NCBI RefSeq assembly: GCF_002943425.1
Contig: NZ_PTRA01000001.1
Location: 1,922,001 to 1,986,000 of the forward strand
DNA: 64,000 bases
Reading direction: 5' to 3'
Source: Siphonobacter curvatus
GTDB taxonomy: Bacteria > Bacteroidota > Bacteroidia > Cytophagales > Spirosomataceae
Below, piece after piece: positions 1 through 10,298 of this stretch (positions within the stretch are counted from its first letter, which is position 1; every line of letters begins with the position of its first letter). The position numbers and the translations under genes were made by a program. The notes beneath the pieces are model-generated. The model was not told the origin of the DNA. It searched no databases and saw nothing but the letters and a program-made list of their open reading frames with translations.

Positions 1-1
1 T

Positions 2-340
2 CTGTTTAAATACCCGTTCTGGAACGTAAAAAAATTCGATCAGATGTACACGTTTTGTCCACACTGTGGTCAGCGATACGAGAACGAACCCGGCTTTTTT
101 ATTGGAGCGACGTATGTCAGTTATGCCCTCTCCGTGGGCATTGTGCTGGGTACAGCCATCGTTCTTTTTAACTTCTTTGGGGACCCCTCCGCCTTTGTTT
201 ACATATCCGTAGCCATTGGCTTAATGCTGGTGACTATGCCTTTTAACTTTAGAGTAGCCCGCGTGATTTACATTTACTTATTCTCAGGCATTGAATACGA
301 GGAAAATCCCCGCATGATTACCCGGGAAAAGGAAGTGTAG
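2..340 (+). CDS. DUF983 family membrane protein (5' end outside window)
   Basis: The reading frame is open to the left edge of the window, so the N-terminus is missing; the ATG at 44 is internal to the conserved part. What remains shows a zinc-ribbon-like CPHCG followed by YENEPGFF and two hydrophobic segments (about residues 22-45 and 50-70 counted from the ATG at 44), ending in a charged tail. This Cys-pair, aromatic/Glu motif and double transmembrane layout is typical of DUF983, a small inner-membrane family of unknown function in Bacteroidota and Proteobacteria. The stop lies 18 nt before the nitrilase gene, so the two may be cotranscribed. Confidence 0.8.
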   Translation: MFKYPFWNVKKFDQMYTFCPHCGQRYENEPGFFIGATYVSYALSVGIVLGTAIVLFNFFGDPSAFVYISVAIGLMLVTMPFNFRVARVIYIYLFSGIEYEENPRMITREKEV

Positions 341-358
341 TTTTAAACGTAGAAAGGA

Positions 359-1291
359 ATGCTGAACGTAATAAAAGTAGGCGTAGTACAGGCCACTCCC
401 GTTTTGTTTGACCTGGATCGGAGTGTCGAAGTCGTCCTTAGCTGGATTAAAAAGGGTGCCGAGCAAAATTGCGAACTACTGCTGTTTCCGGAATCTTTTC
501 TTCCGGCGTATCCCAGGGGACTCACGTTCGAGGCGATGATTGGCCGTCGTACGGAAAAAGGTCGGGAAACCTGGCTCGATTACTGGAAAAACAGTCCCGA
601 AGTTGATTCGGAGGCCATTCGACGCATCCAGCAAGCGGTGCAGGCGGCTGGAATCATGGTGGGGCTGGGCATTACGGAGAAGGACCCCATCGGCGGATCG
701 CTGCACTGTACGCTTCTCTACATCGGAAGCGACGGAAGGATTCTGGGCAAACATCGCAAACTCAAACCCACGGGACTGGAGCGGTTCATTTGGGGCGAAA
801 GCGACGGAAGTTCCCTGATTACGCTCGATACACGTCTGGGAAAAATAGGTGGACTGATTTGCTGGGAAAACTACATGCCCCTGGCCCGAATGGCATTGTA
901 TCAGAAAGGGATCGAAATTTACCTGGCTCCCACCGCCGATTCGCGGGAATCCTGGCAGTCCACTATGCAGCATATTGCCCTTGAAGGGCGTTGTTTCGTG
1001 CTAGCCTGCAATCAATTTGTACGTAAAAGCGACTACCCCGAACGCTATCAGGCCGAGCTGAGTCAGGAGCCCGAGATCATGAGTGCAGGTGGCAGTGTGA
1101 TTCTTTCACCGATGGGAGAAATACTCGCGGGGCCGCTTTGGAATCAGGAAGGATTGCTGACCGCTGAGCTGGATTTTGCAACCCTTGCCAAGAGTAAGCT
1201 GGATTTTGACTGCGTGGGTCACTATTCGCGTCCGGATGTGTTTCAGCTTACGGTGACTGGTCAGCCCGATACCCAGAAAGTGGATCGGTAA
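359..1291 (+). CDS. Nitrilase / carbon-nitrogen hydrolase
   Basis: A 310-aa cytoplasmic carbon-nitrogen hydrolase of the nitrilase branch, expected to hydrolyse a nitrile to a carboxylic acid and ammonia. The Glu-Lys-Cys triad is visible: E45 in LLLFPESF, K134 in KHRKLKPT and C168 in GGLICWENY. The CWEN context and HRKLKPT are those of true nitrilases rather than amidases or beta-ureidopropionases. Length is normal for the family. The substrate cannot be told from sequence. An AAGGA sits directly against the ATG, too close for a normal ribosome site, but weak ribosome sites are common in Bacteroidota. It follows the DUF983 gene by 18 nt and ends at a shared bidirectional terminator. Confidence 0.88.
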   Translation: MLNVIKVGVVQATPVLFDLDRSVEVVLSWIKKGAEQNCELLLFPESFLPAYPRGLTFEAMIGRRTEKGRETWLDYWKNSPEVDSEAIRRIQQAVQAAGIMVGLGITEKDPIGGSLHCTLLYIGSDGRILGKHRKLKPTGLERFIWGESDGSSLITLDTRLGKIGGLICWENYMPLARMALYQKGIEIYLAPTADSRESWQSTMQHIALEGRCFVLACNQFVRKSDYPERYQAELSQEPEIMSAGGSVILSPMGEILAGPLWNQEGLLTAELDFATLAKSKLDFDCVGHYSRPDVFQLTVTGQPDTQKVDR

Positions 1292-1302
1292 ATGCATAGC
1301 GT

Positions 1303-1336
1303 AAAAGGCCCAGAACGTTATTCCGGGCCTTTTGCT
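1303..1336. terminator. Bidirectional intrinsic terminator
   Basis: Inverted repeat AAAAGGCCC (1303-1311) and GGGCCTTTT (1325-1333) with a short loop. It has an A-tract on one side and a T-tract on the other, so it can serve both the nitrilase (+) and the hydroxylase-like gene (-), which converge here. Confidence 0.85.
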
Positions 1337-1337
1337 T

Positions 1338-1964
1338 TTATCCGTTCGATGAATACGTTTTGAAGATGTAATCCCACAGCGGAGACGAAACGCCGTAGTT
1401 CAGCGTATCATCTTTATAATGATGGATGGCGTGATTGATCCAAAGCCATTTGAATAAGTTGCGGGGCGGCTGATAGGCGTGTACGATGAAGTGTACAAAC
1501 AGATAGCCCGCGTAGCCCACCAGAAAACCGGGAAAGAATGCATAAGCCGCTTCCCCTAAAAGCAAAAAGGTAACGCCAAATAAAGAGGAGCCAATCAAAA
1601 CGGCCAGAGCGGGCGGCATGGCTAATCGCGTTTGATCCTTCGGGTACTCATGGTGAATACCGTGGAAGGTATACTGCAACCGGGATTTGATGGCGTTGGT
1701 AGGATCCATGTGAAAAATGCCCCGGTGAGTGACGTATTCCACCAGCGTAAAGACGAGTATCCCCAGCCCAAACAAACCCAGTATCATGATCCGTTGTAAT
1801 GCCGTATGCGTAAAGGCATACCAGCCCAAACCAGCCGAGCTAAGTAGGTAGATCGAAATCGGAATTGCAATGTGCGTACGCGATAAGGCTTCCAGTACTG
1901 GATTCGTAAAAAGAGGTTTGGTGCCGGAATGTTTAGGACGGTGTTTTTCTGCGTTTATTTCCAT
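1338..1964 (-). CDS. Fatty acid hydroxylase / sterol desaturase superfamily membrane protein
   Basis: A 208-aa integral membrane protein with the His clusters of the di-iron fatty acid hydroxylase superfamily: HRGIFH, GIHHEYP, HFIVHAY and NHAIHHYKD. These ligate the two irons that activate O2. Four or so hydrophobic helices separate the clusters. The layout resembles fatty acid 2-hydroxylase (FA2H) catalytic domains without the cytochrome b5 domain, so hydroxylation of a lipid acyl chain (for example in sphingolipids or sulfonolipids, which Bacteroidota make) is a reasonable guess. The substrate is not determined by the sequence. The ATG at 1964 is preceded by a good -7 promoter box with a short leader. 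Confidence 0.85.
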   Translation of the reverse strand: MEINAEKHRPKHSGTKPLFTNPVLEALSRTHIAIPISIYLLSSAGLGWYAFTHTALQRIMILGLFGLGILVFTLVEYVTHRGIFHMDPTNAIKSRLQYTFHGIHHEYPKDQTRLAMPPALAVLIGSSLFGVTFLLLGEAAYAFFPGFLVGYAGYLFVHFIVHAYQPPRNLFKWLWINHAIHHYKDDTLNYGVSSPLWDYIFKTYSSNG

Positions 1965-1992
1965 AGAAAGACGAGTTGAGCGAATCGATCAG

Positions 1993-2000
1993 CAAAGGTA
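1993..2000 (-). promoter_or_regulatory. Putative Bacteroidota -7 promoter box
   Basis: On the minus strand this reads TACCTTTG, an exact match to the Bacteroidota TANNTTTG -7 element, 29 nt before the ATG of the hydroxylase-like gene. I see no well-placed -33 TTG, so the call rests on the -7 box and its position. Confidence 0.45.
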
Positions 2001-2228
2001 GAACGGCTCTTTCTCGGCTAATGGTACCCAATAGGGATATCCTGGTAGAAGTTAGGCGAAATGCGGTTGGTAGGGGACGGCTGTACACGCTTTACGGAGT
2101 TTCCTAACTACCGATTTGTACGGAAAGAAACGTACTATTCAATTCGTACTTAGCAGAGTATTCCTAAAGAGTATACTGCTACGATCTGGTTTGAATGTGA
2201 TATATTTAGATCGAAACCTCTACACTCT

Positions 2229-3008
2229 ATGCAATTTAAATCTGTCTTCATGCTCATGGCTGTGTTGTTGTTCATGAGTTCCTGTCAGGATCAACCGGTT
2301 CACCGAAAGCCGGTAGAAAAGCCAGCCGTCATTCTCAAAGACTTGATGAGTTTTTTAAAGTACCGTCAGCAGCACGTAAAGCTCTATGAAACCTTTAATG
2401 CCGTGGATTCTGCCCAACAAACGATTTCCCGCGTTCAGTTTCTGAAACAACTCGCTACGGGTCGTTACCTTCCCTTACGCTTACAATCCCAGGATCAGCC
2501 CTATTATCAGTTGTATCCCGTGGAGGCCAAGGTAGAAAAAGACATTAAAAACACCCTTAAGTTTTGGGGCGAAATGGAACAGGCTGACGCTCAGGCTGAG
2601 GGGAAATCGCTGCCTGACTTTACGTTTGTTGATATGCAAGGGAACCGGTATACCAATCAGAATACAAAAGGTAAAATTGTCGTAGTGAAATGCTGGTTTT
2701 TAGGGTGTTTACCCTGTATTCAGGAAATGCCCGCCCTGAACGAATTAAAAAAGATGTATGAAAATCGGAAAGACATTCTTTTTGTAAGTCCCTGCTGGGA
2801 ATCCAGAAGTAAAGTCGAAGCCTTTTTAAAGAAGACTAAATTTGATTACGCCGTTGCACCCGACCAGTACAACTATTTGACGGATCAGCTACATCTGAGT
2901 GGCTATCCAACGCACTTTGTGATTAACAAGCAGGGTCTTATTAGCCTCAGATCGAATGATTATTTAGCCATGGCTTATGTGCTAAATCGGGAAGCAAAAC
3001 AGCCCTAA
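2229..3008 (+). CDS. Thioredoxin-fold lipoprotein (TlpA/AhpC-TSA-like)
   Basis: A 259-aa protein with a lipoprotein signal peptide (hydrophobic residues 6-16, lipobox MSSC with Cys19). A poorly conserved region spans about 20-125, and a C-terminal thioredoxin-like domain about 127-255. The redox-active pair is CLPC at 160-163, preceded by KCWFLG; the conserved cis-proline region is SGYPTHFVI. It is probably a membrane-anchored periplasmic thiol-disulfide oxidoreductase of the TlpA/ResA type. The partner protein is unknown; neighbours give no hint. A weak inverted repeat (3017-3023 with 3035-3041) follows the stop. Confidence 0.85.
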   Translation: MQFKSVFMLMAVLLFMSSCQDQPVHRKPVEKPAVILKDLMSFLKYRQQHVKLYETFNAVDSAQQTISRVQFLKQLATGRYLPLRLQSQDQPYYQLYPVEAKVEKDIKNTLKFWGEMEQADAQAEGKSLPDFTFVDMQGNRYTNQNTKGKIVVVKCWFLGCLPCIQEMPALNELKKMYENRKDILFVSPCWESRSKVEAFLKKTKFDYAVAPDQYNYLTDQLHLSGYPTHFVINKQGLISLRSNDYLAMAYVLNREAKQP

Positions 3009-3166
3009 CTGCAGTATTAGGAAAGAGTCTTCCATTCCTAACAACACGGCTAATTACGTTTTTTAAAGCGATTGTAGGAAAATGTATAGGGACTTGCCCC
3101 AATTGTGGAGTAAGACCTTATACCTTTATACGTACTACCTATAGTAACCTATTTTTACTGCTAATT

Positions 3167-5629
3167 ATGATCCGACATTACCTCTGCCTACTTTTATTAA
3201 TGCTACCTGCCCTGGGCTTTTCGCAGCAAAAACCAGCCTTGAAACTTTGGTACAAAGAACCCTCCGGAACCGTCTGGGAAAACGCCTTACCCTTGGGAAA
3301 CGGCAGGCTGGGAGCCATGGTCTATGGCAACGTCAGTACGGAAACAATCCAACTGAATGAACATACCGTCTGGAGCGGTAGTCCCAACCGCAATGATAAT
3401 CCCAATGCTTTAGCGGCTTTGCCCGAGATCCGACAACTCATTTTTGATGGTAAACACAAGGAAGCGGAGCAGCGAGCCAATCAATCAATTTTGACGAAAA
3501 AATCCCATGGACAGATGTTTCAGCCCGTGGGTAATCTGAACCTTACCTTCGAGGGTCATACGGCCTTTACCAACTATTCCCGGGAACTGGATATCGAACA
3601 GGCCATCGCCCGAACCACCTACACGGTTGGGGATGTGACCTACACCCGAGAAGCATTGGCTTCCTTTCCCGACCAGGTGATCGTCATGCGGCTGACCGCC
3701 AGCAAGCCGGGTAAGTTATCCTTTACTGCTTCTTTTTCTTCCCCGCACCCGAAAGCCGAACGGAATCGTAGCTCCAATCAGGAGCTTACCCTTTCGGGAA
3801 TCACCTCCGATCACGAAGGCGTGAAAGGAATGGTGAAATTTAAAAGCATCGCCCGTCTGAAAACCACCGGTGGAAGCCTTTCGGGTACCGATACGTCGCT
3901 GGTCGTCAGTGGAGCCAACGAAGCCGTCCTGTATATTTCCATTGCTACGAATTTCAACAGTTACAAAGACCTGGGTGGTGACGCGGATGCCCGGGCCGCG
4001 GCGTACCTGAACAAGGCCTACGCCAAATCCTATCCGGCGATTCGGAAGCCCCATATCGAAGCCTATCAGAAGTTTTTTAATCGAGTGAAATTTGATTTGG
4101 GTACTACGGAGGCGGCTAGTCAGCCGACGGATGAACGGCTGAAGAACTTTCGCTTCGCGAACGATCCGCAGCTCGTGACGCTCTACTACCAGTACGGACG
4201 CTATTTACTGATTTCGTCTTCCCAGCCCGGCGGCCAGCCTGCCAACCTGCAAGGGGTCTGGAATCACCGGATGCGACCGCCCTGGGACAGTAAGTACACC
4301 ATTAACATCAATACCCAGATGAATTACTGGCCGGCCGAAAAGACTAATCTTAGCGAAATGCACGAACCCTTGTTCCGCATGATTCGGGAACTGGCTGAAA
4401 CAGGCCAGGAAACGGCGAAGGTCATGTACGGGGCCGGGGGCTGGATGGCTCACCATAATACAGATCTTTGGCGAATCAACGGTCCCATCGACGGAGCCTT
4501 CTGGGGAATGTGGACGGCGGGTGGAGCCTGGCTGAGCCAGCACCTTTGGGAGCATTATCTGTACAACGGCGATCAGAAATTTCTGGCTTCTGCGTATCCT
4601 ATTCTGAAGGGAGCGGCCCAATTCTACGCCGATTTCTTGGTCGAACACCCCAAGTACCACTGGCTGGTCGTAACGCCGAGTACTTCGCCCGAAAACGCTC
4701 CCCAGGCTCACGGCGGTTCGTCGGTAGACGCAGGTACTACGATGGATAATCAGATTGTCTTCGACGTATTCAGCACAGCCATACGAGCGGCGGAGCTCCT
4801 CAATAAGGATGCGGATTTTGTAACGATGCTCAAAGAAAAACGGCAAAAGCTGCCGCCGATGCACGTGGGTAAACACGGACAATTACAGGAATGGCTCGAC
4901 GATGTGGACGATCCGGAAGATAAGCACCGTCACGTGTCGCACCTGTACGGCCTGTTTCCGTCCAGCCAAATCTCGGCGTACCGCACACCCGAGCTATTTC
5001 TGGCGGCCCGGACTTCGCTTCTGCAACGTGGGGATGTATCCACGGGCTGGAGTATGGGCTGGAAAGTCAACTGGTGGGCTAAATTTCAGGATGGGAATCA
5101 TGCGTACACATTGATTCAGAATCAGTTAACGCCGCTCGGCGTCAATAAAGGGGGTGGGGGTACCTATACTAATTTATTCGATGCCCACCCGCCGTTCCAG
5201 ATCGACGGAAACTTTGGCTGTACGTCTGGCATTACCGAAATGCTACTCCAAAGTGCCGACGGGGCGGTTCATCTTCTGCCAGCCTTACCCGATGCTTGGC
5301 CACAGGGCAGTATTGGAGGACTACGGGCTAGAGGCGGGTTTGAAGTCTTGGCGATGGAGTGGGAGAAAGGCCAGATCAAGAAAGTAATCATCCGCTCGAC
5401 ACTGGGTGGAAACCTGCGAGTTCGCACGCCCAATGCCTTGCAGGGGACGGGCGGACTCACCTTACATCAGGCTACGGGCTCGAATGTCAATCCCTATTAC
5501 TACACGGAAGAAATTCCGGCGGCGGTCATTTCGGCCCAGGCCCCCCGCAATGGCCTGACCCTCAAACCAACCCAACTGTATGACATTCCGACCCGAAAGG
5601 GAGAACAGATTACACTGATTAGTCAATAG
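3167..5629 (+). CDS. GH95 family alpha-L-fucosidase / alpha-L-galactosidase
   Basis: An 820-aa secreted glycoside hydrolase (signal peptide about 1-19, ending near GFSQQ). The N-terminal beta-sandwich starts with the family hallmark [20 protein letters not shown], followed by the (alpha/alpha)6 barrel and a C-terminal beta domain. Candidate catalytic residues are in place: N380 and N382 in [10 protein letters not shown]509 in PSTSPEN and D680 in IDGNFG, matching the Asn-activated inverting mechanism known for GH95. GH95 enzymes remove terminal alpha-L-fucose or, in complex xylan loci, alpha-L-galactose. The xylan-type neighbourhood here favours the latter (inference). It is the first enzyme of the locus, 296 nt upstream of the hybrid regulator. 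Confidence 0.93.
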   Translation: MIRHYLCLLLLMLPALGFSQQKPALKLWYKEPSGTVWENALPLGNGRLGAMVYGNVSTETIQLNEHTVWSGSPNRNDNPNALAALPEIRQLIFDGKHKEAEQRANQSILTKKSHGQMFQPVGNLNLTFEGHTAFTNYSRELDIEQAIARTTYTVGDVTYTREALASFPDQVIVMRLTASKPGKLSFTASFSSPHPKAERNRSSNQELTLSGITSDHEGVKGMVKFKSIARLKTTGGSLSGTDTSLVVSGANEAVLYISIATNFNSYKDLGGDADARAAAYLNKAYAKSYPAIRKPHIEAYQKFFNRVKFDLGTTEAASQPTDERLKNFRFANDPQLVTLYYQYGRYLLISSSQPGGQPANLQGVWNHRMRPPWDSKYTININTQMNYWPAEKTNLSEMHEPLFRMIRELAETGQETAKVMYGAGGWMAHHNTDLWRINGPIDGAFWGMWTAGGAWLSQHLWEHYLYNGDQKFLASAYPILKGAAQFYADFLVEHPKYHWLVVTPSTSPENAPQAHGGSSVDAGTTMDNQIVFDVFSTAIRAAELLNKDADFVTMLKEKRQKLPPMHVGKHGQLQEWLDDVDDPEDKHRHVSHLYGLFPSSQISAYRTPELFLAARTSLLQRGDVSTGWSMGWKVNWWAKFQDGNHAYTLIQNQLTPLGVNKGGGGTYTNLFDAHPPFQIDGNFGCTSGITEMLLQSADGAVHLLPALPDAWPQGSIGGLRARGGFEVLAMEWEKGQIKKVIIRSTLGGNLRVRTPNALQGTGGLTLHQATGSNVNPYYYTEEIPAAVISAQAPRNGLTLKPTQLYDIPTRKGEQITLISQ

Positions 5630-5649
5630 AGAAATAATCATGAATTCCT

Positions 5650-5699
5650 TCAATCCTTACGGCAAAGTCGGCTTCTATCGGCTTTGTCGTAAGGATTGA
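5650..5699. terminator. Long hairpin after GH95 gene
   Basis: Inverted repeat TCAATCCTTAC (5650-5660) with GTAAGGATTGA (5689-5699). It extends inward through GCAAAG/CTTTG to about 18 nearly continuous pairs with a loop of about 10-14 nt. No strong T-run follows, so it may be a transcript-end hairpin rather than a classic terminator. The rest of 5630-5925 is AT-rich with no gene seen. Confidence 0.55.
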
Positions 5700-5925
5700 T
5701 TCGTGAAGGGCAAAACTAATGCATGATTAGATTCGAAGGAATGCGGCGTGGAATGCATAAATGCTGGATTAAGTTTAGTAACTTTTGGACTTATTTGATA
5801 GTAGCTCAATGTATCTGCTCCGGCACTTCTGATTTTTCAGTAGCTGCTGTGCGTTCTTAAAAAATTCGATTCAATACATATATACGCTCGACTTTAAACC
5901 CGTGCTTATATAGCCGTAAGTAGGC

Positions 5926-8900
5926 ATGAAACTATTCGTACGAACTTTCCTTTTATTCACACTAGCTATTCTGAATACTGCTGGTTTATTGGCCCAGAAA
6001 TTACCCTTGGGATTTAAGAGCTATTCGAATAAAGATGGACTTTCTTCCAGTACCATCTACAGTTTGTGCAAGGATCATTTTGGCTTTCTCTGGTTGGCTA
6101 CCGAAGATGGACTCAATCGTTTTGACGGAACGAATTTTAAAATTTACCGGCACGATGCTGAAAAGAATAAAGGCTTAAAGGTCAATCATATTACGGCACT
6201 CTTTGAAAGTGCCAATGGAGATCTATGGATTGGTACCAATGGCGGATCACTCAGTTATTACGATCGTCTTTCCGATTCTATTATACCGTTCGAAGAAGTA
6301 GGAGATAAGCGGAAAATTCAGCCCGCCATTACGCATATTACAGCTGATCATACCGGTAATCTCTGGGTTACCAGTTACGGAGCTTTGTATATCATTGATC
6401 CTACTACTAAAAAACTAATTACTCAAAAACCCTATCAAAAGATCCTGAAGAATTTCGAAGGACAAACTTCACTGTATGCCTTCGAGGACCGTAGCCATCA
6501 ACTGTGGCTGGGAACGGATAAGGGCTTATGGCTCTATGACAAAAACTATAACCTCATCAGACACTATAGCCATGAGGAACATAACCCCCGAAGTCTAACG
6601 CATAACTACATTTCAGCCATTGTTCAGGATAGTCGTAATGCGATTTGGGTAAGTACGAACAATGGGTTAAGTAAGCTGGAATCGAATGGAAACAGTTTTA
6701 AAAATTTTTCGTATGCCACCGGGAAAAATTCCATCAGTAGTAATGCCATTTATGCGATGGTTGCGGATGATAGCGACAAATTATGGCTGGGAACTGACGA
6801 AGGATTAGACGTATTGGATTTGACTACAGAAAACATCGTTAGTTACGGCCCCGACAGCCGGGATCCTCATAGTTTGAGTAGCCGGTCCATCCGTTCTATT
6901 CTGGTGGATGATAAGGGCATTTGCTGGGTAGGAACGTATCAGGGAGGACTTAATAAGTACGATAAAAGTCAGAGTCATTTCAAACTCAAGCAAAGTAATG
7001 CCTTTGATCCTTATGGATTAAAATCAGCTACCGTTACGTCTTTTGCGGAGTATCAAAACAGCGTTTTTATAGGGACCGATGGCGGAGGTTTGCACGAGTA
7101 CCTACCACAAAAAGATTTATTCCGACAGATTCAATTACCGGATGATCGAAAGAACAACAGGCATGATTTAAGTATACTGGCTCTGGAAATGGGGCGTAAT
7201 CAGCAGTTGTGGATTGGCACGTATTTAAACGGTTTGTTTTGTTATCAGCCCGGCTCCAAACACTACGTTCGATTTAAGAAGGGAGAAGGCGAAAAGGATC
7301 TTAATTCGAATGACATTTTCTGTTTAAAAGAAGATCGGCATGGGAATCTTTGGATCGGTACCAACGGTGGGGGGATTAATATCCTCAACCTGAAAACAAA
7401 CACGATCGAGAAACTGGTTACTCAAAGTGATTACACGGACGACCGAACCAAACCGTCCAACAACTACATCCGGTCGTTTGAGGAAGATAAATACGGTCGA
7501 ATCTGGGCGGGTACTTTTGGTGGGGGTATCTCGGTTTACGATCCCAAAACCAAAATGTTTACTTTTTACAACAAAAAAAATAGTGGCTTACCCAGTAATT
7601 ATATTTTATCGATCAAAGAGGACGCCAAAGGTACGATTTGGGTTGGTACTAACGGAAATGGCTTAGCTTACTTGCGTCCCCAGAGTAAGCAATTTCAGAC
7701 CTTATCTGAAAGTGATGGTCTAATTAACGGTGTAGTATTAAAAATTATTGAAATGCCCACCGGCGAGCTTTGGCTGAGTACCAATAAAGGCCTGAGCTGT
7801 TTTAATCCGGTCACTAAACGCTTTAAAAATTATACCCATCATCATGGTTTACAGGGGGGGGCTTTTGTTTTAGGTTCCGGCTTACAGCTTTCTACGGGCG
7901 AACTTTACTTCGGTGGACAAAGTGGGTTTAATCACTTTAAACGATCGGATATAAAGATCAATAGTCACATTCCCGAAGTAGTATTAACGGAGCTGAAAAT
8001 CGATAATCAGGCCGTTGTTCCGTCACCAAATGGACCCCTTGAGCAGTCGTTACTGACGGCCAGCGAAATCCGTCTGGCTTACAAACAAAACTTTTCCATC
8101 AATTTCGAAGCCCTTAATTTTACCGTTCCTGAGTACAATCAGTATAAATACAAACTCGAAGGGGTTGATAATCAATGGATCGACGCGGGTAAAGAACACA
8201 GTGCTTATTACACGAATCTAAGTCCCGGAGAGTATACTTTTCAGGTTATTGCTTCGAATAACGATGGTCTCTGGAATAACCAGGGTACATCCGTTCGCAT
8301 CAAAGTAGCACCGCCCTTTTGGCAAACGATTTACGCGTACATTTTCTACGTATTCGTCATCTTCGGAATTTTGTACTTAATCCGTCGCCGGAGTATCAAC
8401 AATTTAAAACAAAAATTTGCCATTCAACAGGAAAGACTTCGGGCGAGTCAATTGCTGGAACAACAGCGTAAAGAGGCCGAATATTCGCGGGAGTTTGATC
8501 GAATGAAAATTAAGTTTTTGACGAATCTCAGTCACGAGTTCCGAACGCCTATTTCCCTGATTGTTGGTCCCGCCGAAAAATTGTTAAAACAAAATTTTGA
8601 TGAAAGTGTAGCCAATCAGCTAAACCTCATTAACCGGAATGCCCGGCGGTTGAGTAACCTGGTCAATCAACTGCTCGATTTCAGAAAACTGGAAGAACAG
8701 GAACTAAAGCTTCACCTGAAGAACGGACAAATTGTAGCCTTTCTAAAAGATGTAGTCCAGTCGTTCAATGACCTGGCGATTCGAAAGAATATCATCTTGT
8801 CCTTTTCGACTGAAATGGAAGAGGAAATACTCTACTTCGATGAAAATAAAGTCGAACGTATTCTGTTCAACTTGTTGTCCAATGCGTTTAAGTTTACGCC

Positions 8901-10074
8901 GGAAAAGGGCTCTATTCGCGTAAACCTTGAGGCATGTCCGGAGGAGTCTACTGCTGAGGTCGCTTGTATAGGCGTATCCGTCAAAGACTCGGGCATTGGT
9001 ATTCCATTGGAAGCCCAGAGCCGGATTTTTGAAAGCTTTTTCCAGCACGATACGGGGCCGGCTATTCTCAATCAGGGAACCGGAATTGGTTTATCCATCG
9101 TCAAAGAGTTTGTCAAAATGCACGACGGCCAAATCAACGTAGAAAGTGCCGTGGGCTTGGGTAGCAAATTTACCTTTCGGCTACGGCTGAAACGGGAGGA
9201 GAGCCCGGAGGTTTTAGAGGTAACCGAAACGATAGTGCCTGTAACGCACCCGCTGGCGGATTTACCCGCTGTAGAAGTATCCGCCAAAAACGCAGATCAA
9301 CCCTTGGTACTGATTGTTGAAGACGACGAAGATTTCCGTTTTTACATCAAGGAAAATCTCAAGACCTTTTACCGGCTTTACGAGGCTACCAATGGGAAAG
9401 AGGCCTGGCAACGGATTTTGTTTCATCATCCCGATATAATTGTCTGTGACATTAATATGCCCGAGATGAATGGTCTGGAATTAACGCGGAAGTTGCGAGC
9501 CGATAAGCGAACGAAACACATTCCGATCATTTTATTGACCGCAGCCGTGGAGGAAAATGGTCCGCTGTCGGGGCTGGAATCCGGAGCTACGGACTACATT
9601 ACGAAACCCTTTGATTTTGCGGTGTTACAGGCAAAAATGAATAGCCTGATCGCTCTCAACCGAGTTTTCAAGGATACGTATACTAAACAGGTAGTCATCA
9701 CGGCACCCAATCCTGAAATTGTTCCGGAACGGGAGCGATTCTTGGAGCGGGTACTGGCCTATGTGCATGACAACCTGGCGAATCCGCAGCTATCGGTGGA
9801 AACCCTCAGTAGCCATTTATCCATGAGCCGGGCTTCGTTGTACAACCGATTGCTTGAGTTTACGGGCATGACACCGGTAGAGTATATCCGCTCCATCAAG
9901 CTGGAACGGGCCGCTCTGCTTTTGCACAAAAGCGATATGAACATTGCCGAGGTGGCTTACGAGATTGGTTTTGCCAACCCGAATTACTTTACCAAAGTAT
10001 TTAAGGCTCAGTTTAATATGACTCCATCGGAGTATATACAGAAAGCACGGACAAAAGCCGAAAATCCAGTATAA
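5926..10074 (+). CDS. Hybrid two-component system sensor/regulator (HTCS)
   Basis: A 1382-aa one-protein signalling system. Signal peptide about 1-24. Periplasmic Reg_prop propeller repeats (recurring LWIGT-type blades) span about 30-690. A Y_Y_Y domain lies at about 735-790 and a membrane helix at about 801-822. The histidine kinase dimerization domain has phospho-acceptor H870 in NLSHEFRTP. The ATPase domain has N-box NLLSNAFKF (near 982), DSGIGIP (near 1021) and GTGIGLS (near 1052). The receiver domain spans about 1127-1240 with phospho-acceptor D1175 in VCDINMPEMNG, and an AraC-type double HTH lies at about 1272-1378. HTCS proteins sense oligosaccharides in the periplasm and activate the adjoining PUL. 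This one is the likely activator of the surrounding xylan-type genes. Confidence 0.95.
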   Translation: MKLFVRTFLLFTLAILNTAGLLAQKLPLGFKSYSNKDGLSSSTIYSLCKDHFGFLWLATEDGLNRFDGTNFKIYRHDAEKNKGLKVNHITALFESANGDLWIGTNGGSLSYYDRLSDSIIPFEEVGDKRKIQPAITHITADHTGNLWVTSYGALYIIDPTTKKLITQKPYQKILKNFEGQTSLYAFEDRSHQLWLGTDKGLWLYDKNYNLIRHYSHEEHNPRSLTHNYISAIVQDSRNAIWVSTNNGLSKLESNGNSFKNFSYATGKNSISSNAIYAMVADDSDKLWLGTDEGLDVLDLTTENIVSYGPDSRDPHSLSSRSIRSILVDDKGICWVGTYQGGLNKYDKSQSHFKLKQSNAFDPYGLKSATVTSFAEYQNSVFIGTDGGGLHEYLPQKDLFRQIQLPDDRKNNRHDLSILALEMGRNQQLWIGTYLNGLFCYQPGSKHYVRFKKGEGEKDLNSNDIFCLKEDRHGNLWIGTNGGGINILNLKTNTIEKLVTQSDYTDDRTKPSNNYIRSFEEDKYGRIWAGTFGGGISVYDPKTKMFTFYNKKNSGLPSNYILSIKEDAKGTIWVGTNGNGLAYLRPQSKQFQTLSESDGLINGVVLKIIEMPTGELWLSTNKGLSCFNPVTKRFKNYTHHHGLQGGAFVLGSGLQLSTGELYFGGQSGFNHFKRSDIKINSHIPEVVLTELKIDNQAVVPSPNGPLEQSLLTASEIRLAYKQNFSINFEALNFTVPEYNQYKYKLEGVDNQWIDAGKEHSAYYTNLSPGEYTFQVIASNNDGLWNNQGTSVRIKVAPPFWQTIYAYIFYVFVIFGILYLIRRRSINNLKQKFAIQQERLRASQLLEQQRKEAEYSREFDRMKIKFLTNLSHEFRTPISLIVGPAEKLLKQNFDESVANQLNLINRNARRLSNLVNQLLDFRKLEEQELKLHLKNGQIVAFLKDVVQSFNDLAIRKNIILSFSTEMEEEILYFDENKVERILFNLLSNAFKFTPEKGSIRVNLEACPEESTAEVACIGVSVKDSGIGIPLEAQSRIFESFFQHDTGPAILNQGTGIGLSIVKEFVKMHDGQINVESAVGLGSKFTFRLRLKREESPEVLEVTETIVPVTHPLADLPAVEVSAKNADQPLVLIVEDDEDFRFYIKENLKTFYRLYEATNGKEAWQRILFHHPDIIVCDINMPEMNGLELTRKLRADKRTKHIPIILLTAAVEENGPLSGLESGATDYITKPFDFAVLQAKMNSLIALNRVFKDTYTKQVVITAPNPEIVPERERFLERVLAYVHDNLANPQLSVETLSSHLSMSRASLYNRLLEFTGMTPVEYIRSIKLERAALLLHKSDMNIAEVAYEIGFANPNYFTKVFKAQFNMTPSEYIQKARTKAENPV

Positions 10075-10164
10075 AGCATTGCCTGCGTTTCACCTGTAGT
10101 ACTGCTTGAGTAATGATCTAAATCTGTATAAAACACTTGGATTAGGATCCAAAGCGAAACAGTA

Positions 10165-10214
10165 AAACGAAAAGGCTCCGGAAGCATATTTGCCCCTGGA
10201 GCCTTTTCGTTTTT
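10165..10214. terminator. Bidirectional intrinsic terminator
   Basis: A perfect 15-bp inverted repeat (10165-10179 with 10198-10212, core GAAAAGGCTCC/GGAGCCTTTTC) flanked by A and T runs. It separates the convergent HTCS gene and the susD-like gene. The rest of 10075-10298 holds nothing recognisable. Confidence 0.85.
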
Positions 10215-10298
10215 GCCCGTGGTACAGCGGTCAGGATAGGAGCTAAGCTCCCTTCTTTTCCAGCTTGCCTACGCAACAGACAAGGGATTCAGTACTGC

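Noticed and set aside
4205-4882. 225-codon open frame on the minus strand inside GH95
   Set aside because: Antisense shadow of a well-supported enzyme, with no recognisable domain or ribosome site; similar shadows at 20200-20724, 27113-27751 and 39900-40565 were dropped for the same reason.
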